From positions 2,086,501 through 2,150,500 of the forward strand of contig JABAKD010000002.1 in the NCBI GenBank assembly GCA_012845835.1: 64,000 nucleotides of DNA, written 5' to 3'. Source of the stretch: Undaria pinnatifida (Eukaryota > Sar > Phaeophyceae > Laminariales > Alariaceae). How positions within the stretch are numbered: the stretch's first letter is position 1; each line of letters opens with the position of its first letter. Below the pieces are notes generated by a model. The model was not told the origin of the DNA and did not search any database. It saw only the letters and a list, made by a program, of their open reading frames with translations. This document shows, piece by piece, positions 12,601-23,200 of this stretch. The translations under genes were made by a program, and so were the position numbers.

Positions 12601-13190
12601 GCAGTTCTGGTGAAAGGTTTAAGGCGTGACCGCCGGCGGCCCAAGCGGCCGTCTCCATCATTATCGTATTCTTATCTTAACCGTTTTGTCCTCAAAACGG
12701 ACGTGCAGTGGCGGAAGGGTTGACCCTATTGGGACCCGCCCTTACTGACGAAACAAAATGAGAAGTGCGGTCTCCGTTGTGCATCGTGCAGCGTACAGCT
12801 TCTTGTGTTGTGGACATGAAGAGCATCTTCTCTCTAACATGACAGCACACGAGACGTCGTCGTATGGCTGATGCTGTAATCGCGGTTTGTAATTTGTAAT
12901 TTTGCAGTTCCCCCCCCCCCGTCTGAAGTCCCGATGGGTTTAAGGTGTTACTGACGATGACACTTGGGACGCCCAAAACTTTCGTCTCGCCCGACATGTT
13001 CGCTTGTGAATTTCAGAGCTTCCGAAGCAAGCGACTAGAGGACGGAGAATCGAAGTGCATCAACGTCTGCGCGCACAAGTTCATCAAGCTCACCAGCCGG
13101 GTCGGGCTACGATTCCAAGACATTCAGCAGCAGAAGGCCAAGGACGAGGCGGCGGCGGCGGCGGGGGGCGGGGCGGGGCCACGGCGCTGA
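9539..13190 (+). CDS. TIM9: Mitochondrial import inner membrane translocase subunit Tim9, 3 exons
   Basis: Exons 9539–9607, 10169–10231 and 13017–13190 join in phase 0 to 306 nt, 101 residues plus TGA. Tim9 is a small intermembrane-space chaperone that, with Tim10, guides hydrophobic carrier proteins to the TIM22 inner-membrane complex. Seen: TPVQQQEFLQHLENQQ at the N-terminus, RKDSLSMYNNLVFRCFDEC, and the twin CX3C motif with Cys38-x3-Cys42, a 15-residue spacer, and Cys58-x3-Cys62, then HKFIKLTSRVGLRFQ. The spacing is exactly that of small Tims, and the sequence around each motif is Tim9-type rather than Tim8/10/13. An Ala/Gly/Arg-rich tail of about 15 residues follows the family core. The ATG is preceded by AAG, a good start context. 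Introns are 561 and 2785 nt. Confidence 0.95.
10169..10231 (+). CDS. TIM9: TIM9 exon 2 (residues 24–44)
   Basis: Acceptor TTCTGTAG|AGG and donor ACAAAG|GTTGGT, 21 codons. Carries the first CX3C (CFDEC). Confidence 0.93.
10384..12995 (+). repeat. Dispersed repeat family within TIM9 intron 2
   Basis: A unit with ttaaggtgtgac, a short variable stretch and gcccaaaactgccgtct recurs at about 10446, 11012, 11090, 12337, 12621 and 12939. Two copies (10384–10530, 12257–12420) also share the preceding cacgttttcgggaacaaact acttggaa block. All are in the same orientation. Confidence 0.65.
11268..11385 (+). repeat. Family E dispersed repeat, copy 2
   Basis: aacgacgagcagtgggaatg, ctgaaccctatacgcgatac, G-run, gtggccacggcttgtccaga. 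In TIM9 intron 2. Confidence 0.7.
13017..13190 (+). CDS. TIM9: TIM9 exon 3 (residues 45–101, stop)
   Basis: Acceptor AATTTCAG|AGCTTCCG. Encodes SFRSKRLEDGESKCINVC with the second CX3C, then an extended tail of Ala (GCG) and Gly codons before TGA. Confidence 0.93.
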   Translation, partial: SFRSKRLEDGESKCINVCAHKFIKLTSRVGLRFQDIQQQKAKDEAAAAAGGGAGPRR

Positions 13191-16100
13191 GATGCCCTGA
13201 AAACAGAGGAGACAAAAGGCCGGGAAAGGGGGGGGGGGAGCTTACAGAAAGAGGCGGTGTGGGGAGGGGGGGAAGCTCGTTCACTCGTCTTCTCTTTATC
13301 TTTTCGTTTTTTTGTGTTTTTTTAGTGTATGCGTTTTTTTGCATGGCGCTGGACCGCATGGGGTGGGAGTGGGGAGTGGGGGGCGGGGCGGGGACGCGAG
13401 ACGCTGCAAGCATGTTGCGATGGCAGCGAAGGATTCAAGGCAATCCCTCGCCCTGGCCTCCTCCGAAACACACTATCGCCGATGCCGGTCCTGCACTGCT
13501 GTTCACAAGGAATTAGTTATTATTCGTGCACTCTGACCTTAGCCAATCACTTTGAAAAAACTGAGCGGTTGTACTGCTGCTCTTTGGCGTTCGCCAAGAT
13601 TGTGACTTTTTTTTTTGTCCGACTCTTCCTACTTGGCTTTTTTTTCGTATCTGTTCAAGGAATGAGCCGCCGCTTCCGCCGCTCGTTTCTTTGGGTCAAG
13701 TAGACGATGATGCTGCCTGTTTTTAGGCATCCGTCTGAGTATGAGGCAGCGAAGGGTCTAATTGTTTGTAACAGGAAGACCGAAATAAGGAGTTGATTGG
13801 CATATAGTCTAGCTGCCGATAGGAATCCGCGCAGATCTGGGTACTTTTTGGTACACTTGAAAGAAAAACGTTCGCTGCTGTGAGATATTTGATTTGTGCC
13901 TGCCCGCAGTTTGTGCACGTGAATTTGTCGGCGGACGCTTCGGGCGAATCGAATGGGCCCCTCCTTTCTTGGCGCCGTCAAAAATAGAAACTCACGTTCG
14001 CTCTGCAGTATTTTCGTGAAGATGCGAGGCACCTCGACCAAGGCTACGGTCGGGGGGACCCCCCCGATTTTCAGTACCGGAATTGAGCAACTCGCACGAA
14101 TGACTCAGTACCTCACGGACAAGAATGCTTGAGGCGATTTTTTTGGGGCAGCGAAGATAACCATTCCATTGCGCGGATTGATTTCGTCAAGTTATACCAT
14201 CAAGACAAACCCAACACCGCAGAGAGGAACAGAAACGGCCCCAAAAGGGAGACCCTTACGGTACCTTATCTTGGGTCGGTGGTAGATGCTGGGACAAATG
14301 TTGCGGCAGAGGTGCACCGTTTTTCTGAGCCCTCACTTGAGAAGCTCTATATCCAGCGCCCCAAAACCATTTTCGAGGAAAGATTAAAGTGAAAGGCCGA
14401 TGAACAATCCCGTGCAGCTAGGTGTGCAAGAAAGGTCATATTATTGCAAAAACAGAATTGTGAAATTTGGAATATTTTTGGGTTAAGGAGGGCTCCCCTT
14501 CATTCATGTTTTTTTTTTTTTGGCAAGAAGTGCTGCCCCTGTCGCAGCAAGCACCCTGGAGGTGAGAGCTGTTCCCACAAAAGTTATTACTAGAAGGACA
14601 TACATGGATTTTAGGCGATAGCTGGTACTTTTTATTCCACCAAACTTGCAAGTTTTGCAATGCACACATCGGTCATATCTCTTCTTGCTGATATCGGTAA
14701 CCTCGTATGACCGCCAAACCTAAATGACTTAAGCATTACACAGAGGAACAGCACCACAACGCGAAACGTTGGCGCTGCGTACATTTAAGGCATCGCACTA
14801 GGAAGCCTGTACATCGCCATAGTCAGCCCCCTTACGGGTAGGTGTGCTTTCATTTTAGCATTTTGGCATACCTTGACGAGGCTTTGTAGCCTGGCGCCGC
14901 AGGGGCGTGAAAGTGAGTTGTGATTCATGTTAAGGTCTGTCGAAACGGATTTTTTCCCCGCACCCTCCACTATTCTGCTTGTTATATACGGCTTTTCAGA
15001 GTGGGCTAGTATGATGATGCGTGTTGCCCTGGGAAGCCTGTGAAGACACAGGATGTACGCAAAAATTTTGGAATGACGGGAAAATGAGTCACATACACGG
15101 GATACGAGTCAAGAGCCGGGGCACCTCCCCTCGTGATAGTGTTTCACCCGCCAGAATTAGATACTTACAATTGAATATTATTCCTACGAGCATTGCCTGC
15201 CAACTAATTCAGTCACCATGCGTGTCCTTTAGAGTTATTTTTGTTCTTGTGGCCGCCCGGTTGACGAATAGGTGTGGGCGGTATACGAAATTTGGTGGTG
15301 AGATGACGATGATGAATACAACTATTAATAACTGGGTAGCGAAACGCCTTCATATCTTTAGACTAGAGAATCACACAGCCCTCCGAGAGATGGGTGCTGC
15401 TGACTGAACCACACAACTAGACACAGCAAGGCTGCGGCAAAGGAGCTGAAACATCGTGAGGGACGATGAGGTAATGGCCAGCGAGTCCGGACCACGTCGC
15501 ACGGTTGGAAAGTGTTCACTGGGACGGAAGCGGTGACCGCGTTGCGGTTGATGGTAGGATGAAGTAGCAGAGACGCCGTGCAGTTTGCGCTACACTGGGG
15601 AAGAATTGGGGGGGTCACGCAGTTAGCGGCGCAAGGTATTTCGGAGTTCCAAATTCAGCGCGCAGGAAGACGGAAGTCTTGGGCTTTTATGACATACACG
15701 AGGGAAGCAGAGGAAAGGGCTGGCGTGGGCTCTGCAGCACTACTCGCACAAACCTTCTTAGGAGTTTTGAGAGATACGTACGGTTGGTTCAGGCCGCCTT
15801 ATTATGGTGTGAGGTAGGTAGCCCCGCAGACAGGGATCGGGGCTATCAGAGTTCGGGTTGACTCGGTTCATAACACATTGGAGGGGTTTCATGAGACGTA
15901 GGTGGGCAGCTAGAGATGCCACCGTCACGCGGCTGGGGGCAGTTCGCGACATACTTCGAAGTACTTGCTTTTTATGTTATTTGGCACGACAGGGAAGAGG
16001 TCTTACACGTGACAAATTAACCGGGAATTCTTAAGCCCTAGCAAAAAAAATTGTTGTGGCGGTTGGCGAAATATTTTTGGGCGGTATACAAAGTGCGGCG

Positions 16101-18000
16101 ATGACGATGATGAATACAACCGGATAGCGAAACGCCTTCGAACCTATAGAGAACTGCACAGCCCTCCGGGAGACGGGTGCTGCCGACGGAATCACACAAC
16201 TAGACACAGGGCTGCGCCAAGGAGCTGGAACATCGTGAGGTGCAAATAAGGCCATAACCGGTGGAGGAGATGCTACTGTCGCGTCGCCAAGTGGCCGGGC
16301 ATCTCGACAGTCAAAAGGTCGAGAGGTTCCCCCATTTGTGAACTAATCCGGATACAGACCACATACACATGACACGAACGAACACACTTTTGGAATGTTG
16401 GGTGTATAGAAATGTAGACAATTTTTCAAGCTCAAGCTTCCAAATGGAACTCTGGCGAAAACTCCTACTCATTCATGATGCATCCATGAGCTCACTGCTC
16501 AATCAATCTTCATGCCCTTATGTATATATGTATTAATGCACAGCCGGCTGCCGTAAACAGCAACCAGGTTAACTATGACAGTTATGACCGAAGTGTGCAT
16601 ACACTCCGCGCGTACTAAATACTTAAACGCATGCCTGAAAAAAAATACTCCACCCCTCCCTCAAGACTACATTACTATACTGTACGTACATTCTTTCCGT
16701 AGAAGAAGCAACTAACTACTGTAACTGTACCAAAAACAATCTCAGACACTACCGGCGCCCGCTAACACACGCAAACTATAGCTACTGAAACATACCAAAT
16801 ATACACCAGGGCGCGGAGGGGGGGGGCAGACACCTGTGACCACAGCTCGATGAGAAGGCCGTCGACCACTAAACTTCCGACGACGAGTAGAGCCGGAAAC
16901 TAAAAATGCCTACAAAAAAGAAAACATGGTATCTTAAACCCGTAAAAACCACGAATGCTGCGTATAATAAACAAAACAAGTACAAACATAGCAAGAACTG
17001 GCTACCCCCCCCCCCCCTCCCCCCTCTTGATATGAGTACCCTCCTCCCCCAGCCCCCCCCCCCGTAAAAACAGAGAAACAAGAAACAAAAATGTTCACGA
17101 AAAGCAAAAAAAACACCATACCCATACACACAGCAAAAATATATTGAAAAAAGAAGGGAAAAAACCCGAACCTATTGCAAGTATAGTAAAACCATGAAAT
17201 GCGTTCAAATAATAGGGGGAAAACACGATACGCTCGCAGCAAAAAAATTCCTGGCTAAACAAAAAAAAATGCAACCCCGCGGTGCAACCATGCCTAGTTT
17301 TAGTCAGGCAAAAAAACGTGTACTGTACTGGTACTAAAAAAATACCAAGCACGCTGTTGAGTAGATAGTGTACCGCAGCATACTTCAAGGTATGTACGTG
17401 TCAAAAGTATCAGTATTACGTGCTTTGATATATCACTCATAAAAACAGAAACATAACACCAGTCCAATGACAGTCCAATTAATAGTAGACACGAAGTCAT
17501 TCATAAAATATATCGTTCGCTCAAGAATCGTTGCACCAGCGACTGCAGCAGAACCGATAGACGTAAAGTATACAAGAGGTATCAAATATAGCACTCACGA
17601 AAATACTGGTCTCGTTGAATAGAAGAAACAAACAATTGCCCGAACTTTCAAGATTTTTCAATCCTTCGTCCGCTCATCATGATACAATTTGCCCCGCCTC
17701 ATCATACCAAGAAAACCACCAACCACCATATTGTATATCTATAACTCGAAGAAAATTGCGCCGTGCAATCCACCAATGTTCACACTTACACTTACAGTCT
17801 AACAAAAGAGGGTATACCAACCGTACATATACCACGCAGCGCGCGAGTATTAAAACCATCGGTGGAAGAAAAAAAGGAGGCTGCCCTCGGCGCGGGTAGA
17901 AACGCGCTAAAGGCGGACGAGCCGTAAGACAAGCCAAATCCCCGCCACAAAGCTCGGCAATATTGGTTGGCTGCCGACTGCTGTTGTAGCCGTAGATGTT
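13191..18000. other. Intergenic stretch between TIM9 and the 3' side of OYE
   Basis: No gene recognised. Contains the family B copy at 14036 and a ~210-bp direct duplication (15245–15475 and about 16050–16240; shared atgacgatgatgaatacaac, gggtgctgc and cacacaactagacaca). C-runs at 17010–17065 and A/T-rich sequence occupy the rest. Confidence 0.5.
14036..14190 (+). repeat. Family B element, partial copy
   Basis: accaaggctacggtcggggg, a C-run, then gcaactcgcacgaatgactc and cattccattgcgcggattga. Downstream diverges. The 87-codon frame starting here at 14129 begins inside the repeat. Confidence 0.6.
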
Positions 18001-19290
18001 ATCGTCGATGTTAATGTAGTCGTAGTTTAATCTCTTGCGGGCGTTGTTGGCGTAGAAGTCGTAGGTGCACGTAGATGCCGTTCTCCTCGTAGTTGTCGAC
18101 GTTCTAGTCGGCGTTGCATCCGTCTGGTGTTGTTGCCCTTGTGGCTCAAAACGTTGCAGGTGTTGTTGGTGCCATTGTAGCCAGTTGTAGGTGCGGTTGT
18201 CGTTTTCCCTATCGTTGACGTTAGTGTTGCTGACTTCGCTGATGCTGGCTTTGTTGTTGGCTTTGTCGTTGTTGGCTTTGTCGTCGTTGACTTTGTTGTT
18301 GTTGACTTTGTTGTTGTTGACTTTGTTGATTTTGTTCATTGTTCTCTGTTGGCTTTGTTCCATGTTCCATGTTCGATGTTCTTTGTTGCTGTTCACGTCG
18401 TTGTTCACGCTCATCTTGAATATATAATTAACGTTCACGTTGTAGGTGTAGTTCACGTTCAAGATTGAAGTTGTTGATCACGTTCATGTCGAAGTTGTTC
18501 ACAAGTTGTTCACGTCCATGTTGCAGTTGCTGTTCGCGTTCATGGTTGAAGTTGTTGCTCACGTTCACGGTTGAAGTTGTTGCTCATGTTCATGTTGAAG
18601 TCGTTGCTCACGTTCAAGTTGTAGTTGTTGACGTTGTCGTAGCTGACGATGCCGCTGTTGTTGCTGTTCCCGTCGTTTTTGACATTGTTGTTGCAGCCAG
18701 TGTCACGGTTTAGCATCAGCACCAACATCAGCACAAGCAACATTAATAGCAGTAGAAGTTACAATTTCCATAATCGTCGCAGCATCTTCCGTAGAAGGGA
18801 CCCCCCCCCCCCCCCCCCCCCTGGCCTTACCGCATCGAAACCCGCATAATAACCACAGTCGCTTGGTGGCCGACCGTTTCGTAGACGGGGAAACAAGGCA
18901 GGTGGACAGGAGTGCCAAAAACGCCCCCCTCCCCCCCTTCACCTCTCCCCTCCTGCTGCACGTTGTTCTTGTTGTTCACGTCATCGTCGTTGTTGCTCAA
19001 GTTGTTCACGTTGTTGGCGTTCAAGTTTATAATGAATTCTCGTTGATAATGCCGCCGCTGTTGTCGTTGCTGTTCCCGTCGGCTTTGACGTCGTTGTTGT
19101 CGCCATTGTCACTGTATGGCAGTAGTAGCAGCACCAGCACCAGCATCAGCACCAGCAGTAAGTAGTAGTAGTACTTGAAGTAGAGGTGTTCGAATTAGAA
19201 GTGCTTCAAGTAGAAGTGTTTGAAGTAGAAGAGCTTGAAGTAGAAGTGCTTGAAGCAGAAGTGTTTGAAGTAAAAGTATTTGGAGTAGCA
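18000..19290. repeat. Low-complexity GTT/GTTCAC and GAAGTA tracts
   Basis: ttgttgttgactttgttgtt, gttgctcacgttcacggttg and gaagtagaagtgcttgaagt units in degenerate series, with a C-run at 18801–18821. Frames here are Asn-rich or Val/Leu-rich and are repeat-driven. Confidence 0.8.
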
Positions 19291-19369
19291 GTAGTAATTT
19301 TCATCAGATTCAGAAGTGGTAGAAATTGTTATCATTGTAATCGCATCTTCAGTAGCAGGGAAGTTCCCA

Positions 19370-19990
19370 TGGCAATGCACACAAGGAAGGGGGGCCAGTG
19401 CCCCCCTCACCATCCCCGCTCACCCGCCCACACCTCCTTAGCGCATCGGGACCCGTGGATAGACAGGGAGGAGCAAGAGTACCAAAAACGCCCGCCCCCC
19501 CCTCCTTCCCGCCTCCGTTGGTCATCGAAACCCACGGAAGCACGACAGCCGCTTGGTGGCCGACTGCTTCGGAGACAGCGAGAGACAAGAGGCAAGAGCA
19601 AGAGTGCCAAAAACGCCCGCCCCCCCCCTCCTCCCCCCCTCTTTGGTCCTCGAAACCCATGGAATCACGACAGCCGCTTGGTGGCCGGCTGCTTCGGAGA
19701 CAGCGAGAGACAAGAGGCAAGGGCAAGAGTGCCAAAAACGCCCGCCCTCCCCTCCCCCCCTCCCCTCCTTAGCTCATGAAACTCGTGGAAAAGCGACAGT
19801 TGCTGGCGTCCGACCGTTTCGGACAGAGGAAGGGGCAAGAGTGCCAAAAACGCCCGCCCCTTCCCCTATACTGCCCCCCCTCGTTCGCTCATCGAAACCC
19901 ATGGAATACGCCAGTTCCCTTCGTGGCCAACCCGCCGCGGAGACAGAGGCAGGAGTCCCAAAAAATCCCTCCTCCCCCTCCTTAGCTCAT
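19370..19990 (+). repeat. ~110–130-bp minisatellite, about five units
   Basis: Each unit holds agagtgccaaaaacgcccgc, a C-run, tcgaaacccatggaa and gacagccgcttggtggccga ctgcttcggagacag. Cores lie near 19477, 19597, 19726, 19839 and 19951; one isolated unit is at 18830–18945. Confidence 0.85.
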
Positions 19991-20150
19991 AGCCCATGAA
20001 AATAGGTCAACCACTTCGGAGATAGAAAGAGCCAGCGTCAGCGGCAGGTGCACAAGTGCTTAAAGAGTCCCTAAGGAGCCGCTAAAGAGACTTGAAGGAG
20101 TCCCTAGCAGAGTCCCCAACGAGCTCCTAAACAGCTCCTGTAGGGGCGAG

Positions 20151-20253
20151 CTAGGAGGAGTCGGCCATGAAGGGGTAGTCGGTGTACCCCTTCCCGGTGC
20201 CACCGAAGAAGGTGGTATGGTCCCAGTCGGTCAACTTGGCTTTCTTCTCGATC
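20151..20253 (-). CDS. OYE exon 8 (residues 343–375, stop)
   Basis: Acceptor TTGGACAG|G, directly downstream of a long CAG/TAG trinucleotide tract. It encodes the C-terminal [18 protein letters not shown] and ends in TAG. GYTDYP is the family's conserved C-terminal signature. Confidence 0.93.
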
Positions 20254-23200
20254 CTGTCCAAAACAGCAGCAGCAGGAACAGGAACAGCAGCAGCAGTAGT
20301 AGCAGTAGTGGTGGTCGTAGTTGCAGTAGCAGCAATAGCAGTAGTAGCAGCAGCAGTGGTAGCAGCAGCAGCAGAGTAGTGGTAGTAGAAGCAGCAGCAG
20401 CAGTAGCGGTACAAGCAGCAGTAGCCGTGGAAGAAGCAGCAGTGGTAGCAGTAGCAGAAGCAACGGGGATAGCAGCAGCAGCAGAGTAGCGGTAGTCGAA
20501 GCAGCAGCAGTGGTAGAAGCAGAAGTAGCAGCACCAGTAGCGGAGAAAGTAGCAGAAAGTAGCAGAAAAGCAGCAGCGGTAACGAGAAGCAGCAGCAGCG
20601 AGCAGAAGCAACAAGGGAGAAAATAATGTGTGCGAGAGAAATTCCGACGATATGGGTTAAGGAGCGAGGTCATTCAGAAAAAAAAACAAAAACCAAAAGG
20701 TGCCTCCTCTATCGCCCCACGCCTTGGGAGAAGCACGGCAATATCGTGATTGCTGTGCGCGCACAATATTCGACCGATGTACTTCTTCGCAGCTCGCAAA
20801 GATGAGTATCGACCCTATAAATTTGTCGAACTCACAGCTGACGTTGTTTAGAACAAGTATACACAATATCTGACACTACAACTACAACGAACGTTGCTGT
20901 CCATATACCAACGTCGAATATAATTAAACAAACCTGGCTGGCAGATCAGGATTGGCGAGGAACGCCCTCCCGAACGCCACTGCATCGTAGTGCTTGCCCA
21001 ACCCGCCCTCCCCAAAGTCCTCAATCTCGTTGAAGCGGTTGTTCGCCACCAGAACGCCGTCGAAGAACGTGCGGATGAGTCTGGGTTTTGGACGGTTTTC
21101 CATACGGCCGAAAGCGGGGGGGTGGGGGGGGTGGGAGGGGGAAGAGGGAGGCATTGTTTAGTAACAGGGCGTGCGGGACGAAAAAAAAAAAGTCCCTCTT
21201 TCTCTTTGCTAGCGATTGTTCGTCATCAGCACACCGTCGAAAAAATGTGCGGATCGGATCAGACGGTTTTCGTTTAGTTTTACACGAGGTCACAGGGGGA
21301 GTGGGGGAGTGGGGGAGGGTGGAGGGGTGACACCAAGTATCTCTTTCTCGTGGCGGCGATGGGTCGCCAGCAATACACCGTCGAATATACAGTAGTATAA
21401 ATAGTGCGGACAAGACTACCTTCGTTTGGTTTTCCGTGGGCCCGAAGGCAGGGCGGCTGGGGGGGGGCGGGGAGGGTGACGGGGTCAAGGACATCCGCGT
21501 CAACAGGGGCAGAGGAGAAGGGAAAAAAATCCTCGTTCTCGTGGTAGCTGTTCGTCACTAGCACACCGTCGAAGAACGTGCGGATGAAGCTGGCTTCGGT
21601 CGGTTTATGACGAAGCCGGGAGGGGGGGGAGGGGCGGGATCGGGGGGTAATTTGTTGCAGGGGGCGGAGGGGAGGTGAGGGAGGAGGCGAAGGAGGGTTG
21701 TTGTTGTTCTTCGTTTGTTCCAATATTTTCGTCTAATCGCCCTTACTATTGTAGTTGTTGCAACAGGAGTACAACTTGTTAGTCGGAAGCTTGTTTCTCA
21801 ACAACACGACAACAACACCGAACAATGTGCGTACGACGCTGATTGCTTCCGGTAGTACACGGAGACGGGTCCATAGGCTGGGGGGTTGCATGCTATTTTC
21901 CTAGCCGAAAGGGGCGGGTTCCCCATACAGCCTTTTTTCTACATACTCCGGAGTACATATTATCACCAGGCGGGAGGGTTAAAAATAAGCTTGTGCTTAG
22001 CACACTCAAGCGTACGACTCGTGAGTCACTTAAAATTGGTTGCCAAAACACGTACACTGCAGGCCCTCTCATAAGAATAACAAACAACAGTGTCAATTCA
22101 CAAAACATTCCAACCAAAAAGTGCTATTACATATTATAAAAATGGTATTTGCCTTTCGCGCACAGACTGCCCAACATCACCCTGTTGACCCTGATAGCTA
22201 CACTGTAGTTGCAAGGGGAGTCGCCGACCTATATCCTCAATGAGGACACACAACCCGTAATACGCGCGATCGGAGTATCACACACAGCTTGCAAAAATGA
22301 GTTTCGACAAAATATTCGATCTCACAGCTGGAGGGTATTTTAATTTTTACAATATATATAACCTCACAAGAAACTTGAGCCTAAAAAAAGTCAAGTGGAA
22401 AAAGAAAATGGACAGCTGTTAATTTTATACTGGTACGGATGTTAGGGTAGGACACCCCGTTTCTCAAACGACGCGTCCTACGGTGGAGATAGTACCAATG
22501 ACACTGTTCCGCTAAAAATGCTCTCCAAATTACGGGGGACCTCTTAAAACCGTTTTAGAGCCCCAACACCCCTTCTTATACTAATTCCAAGTAACTTGTT
22601 CCCAAAAACGGGTTTCCAGTTGTAACGGCGTTAGCCTGATTCATGAAAACCGTCGGAATGTCATTCTTGTGTTACAAACACGATTGTTATTGTATGCCTA
22701 GGCCAGCATGTTTTTTATTCCCATCGGGTTGGCCTTTCAATTTACTCAATTATCAAGTCAGTTTGTGGGTGCGAGTACAAAGCTCCTTGAGTTTTTGGAA
22801 TGTGTTGTCCCATGTCGGGAGCGCGGTGCACCAAGCGGGTTATAACCCCTTTAAAGCCCCAAAACCCATTCCTATACCAATTCCAAGTAACGTGTCCCCC
22901 AAAACGGGTTTCCAGTTGCAAAAGCGTTAGCCGGATTCATGAAACCGTCGGCATGTCATTCTTGTGTTACAAATACGATCTTGTCTGTGTACCTAGGCCA
23001 CCATGGGTTTTGGTTCATCGGGTTGGCCTTTCAGCTTACTCTATTATCAAAACAGTTTGTGGGTTGTTGTTCTCGCATTAACTCGCATAATCTACTCCGT
23101 GGCCACAGGACAGGCTCCAGTCACTTTGGAGCTGAGGAATACCCAAGGGAAAAAATACAAACCAAAGGTGGTACGCGCATACATATATATCACAGCCGAC

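Noticed and set aside
13655-14041. 128-codon minus-strand frame
   Set aside because: Composition is not clearly biased, but there is no recognisable motif or family and no supporting exon nearby.
14129-14392. 87-codon plus-strand frame
   Set aside because: Begins within a family B repeat and resembles no known protein.
17677-18462. 261-codon Asn-rich frame on the minus strand
   Set aside because: The N-terminal part is read straight from GTT-type microsatellite sequence and the rest has no recognisable domain.
20104-20673. Long Leu/Cys-rich minus-strand frames upstream of OYE exon 8
   Set aside because: Produced by the CTG/CTA trinucleotide tract of intron 7; the splice acceptor at 20254 separates them from the real exon.
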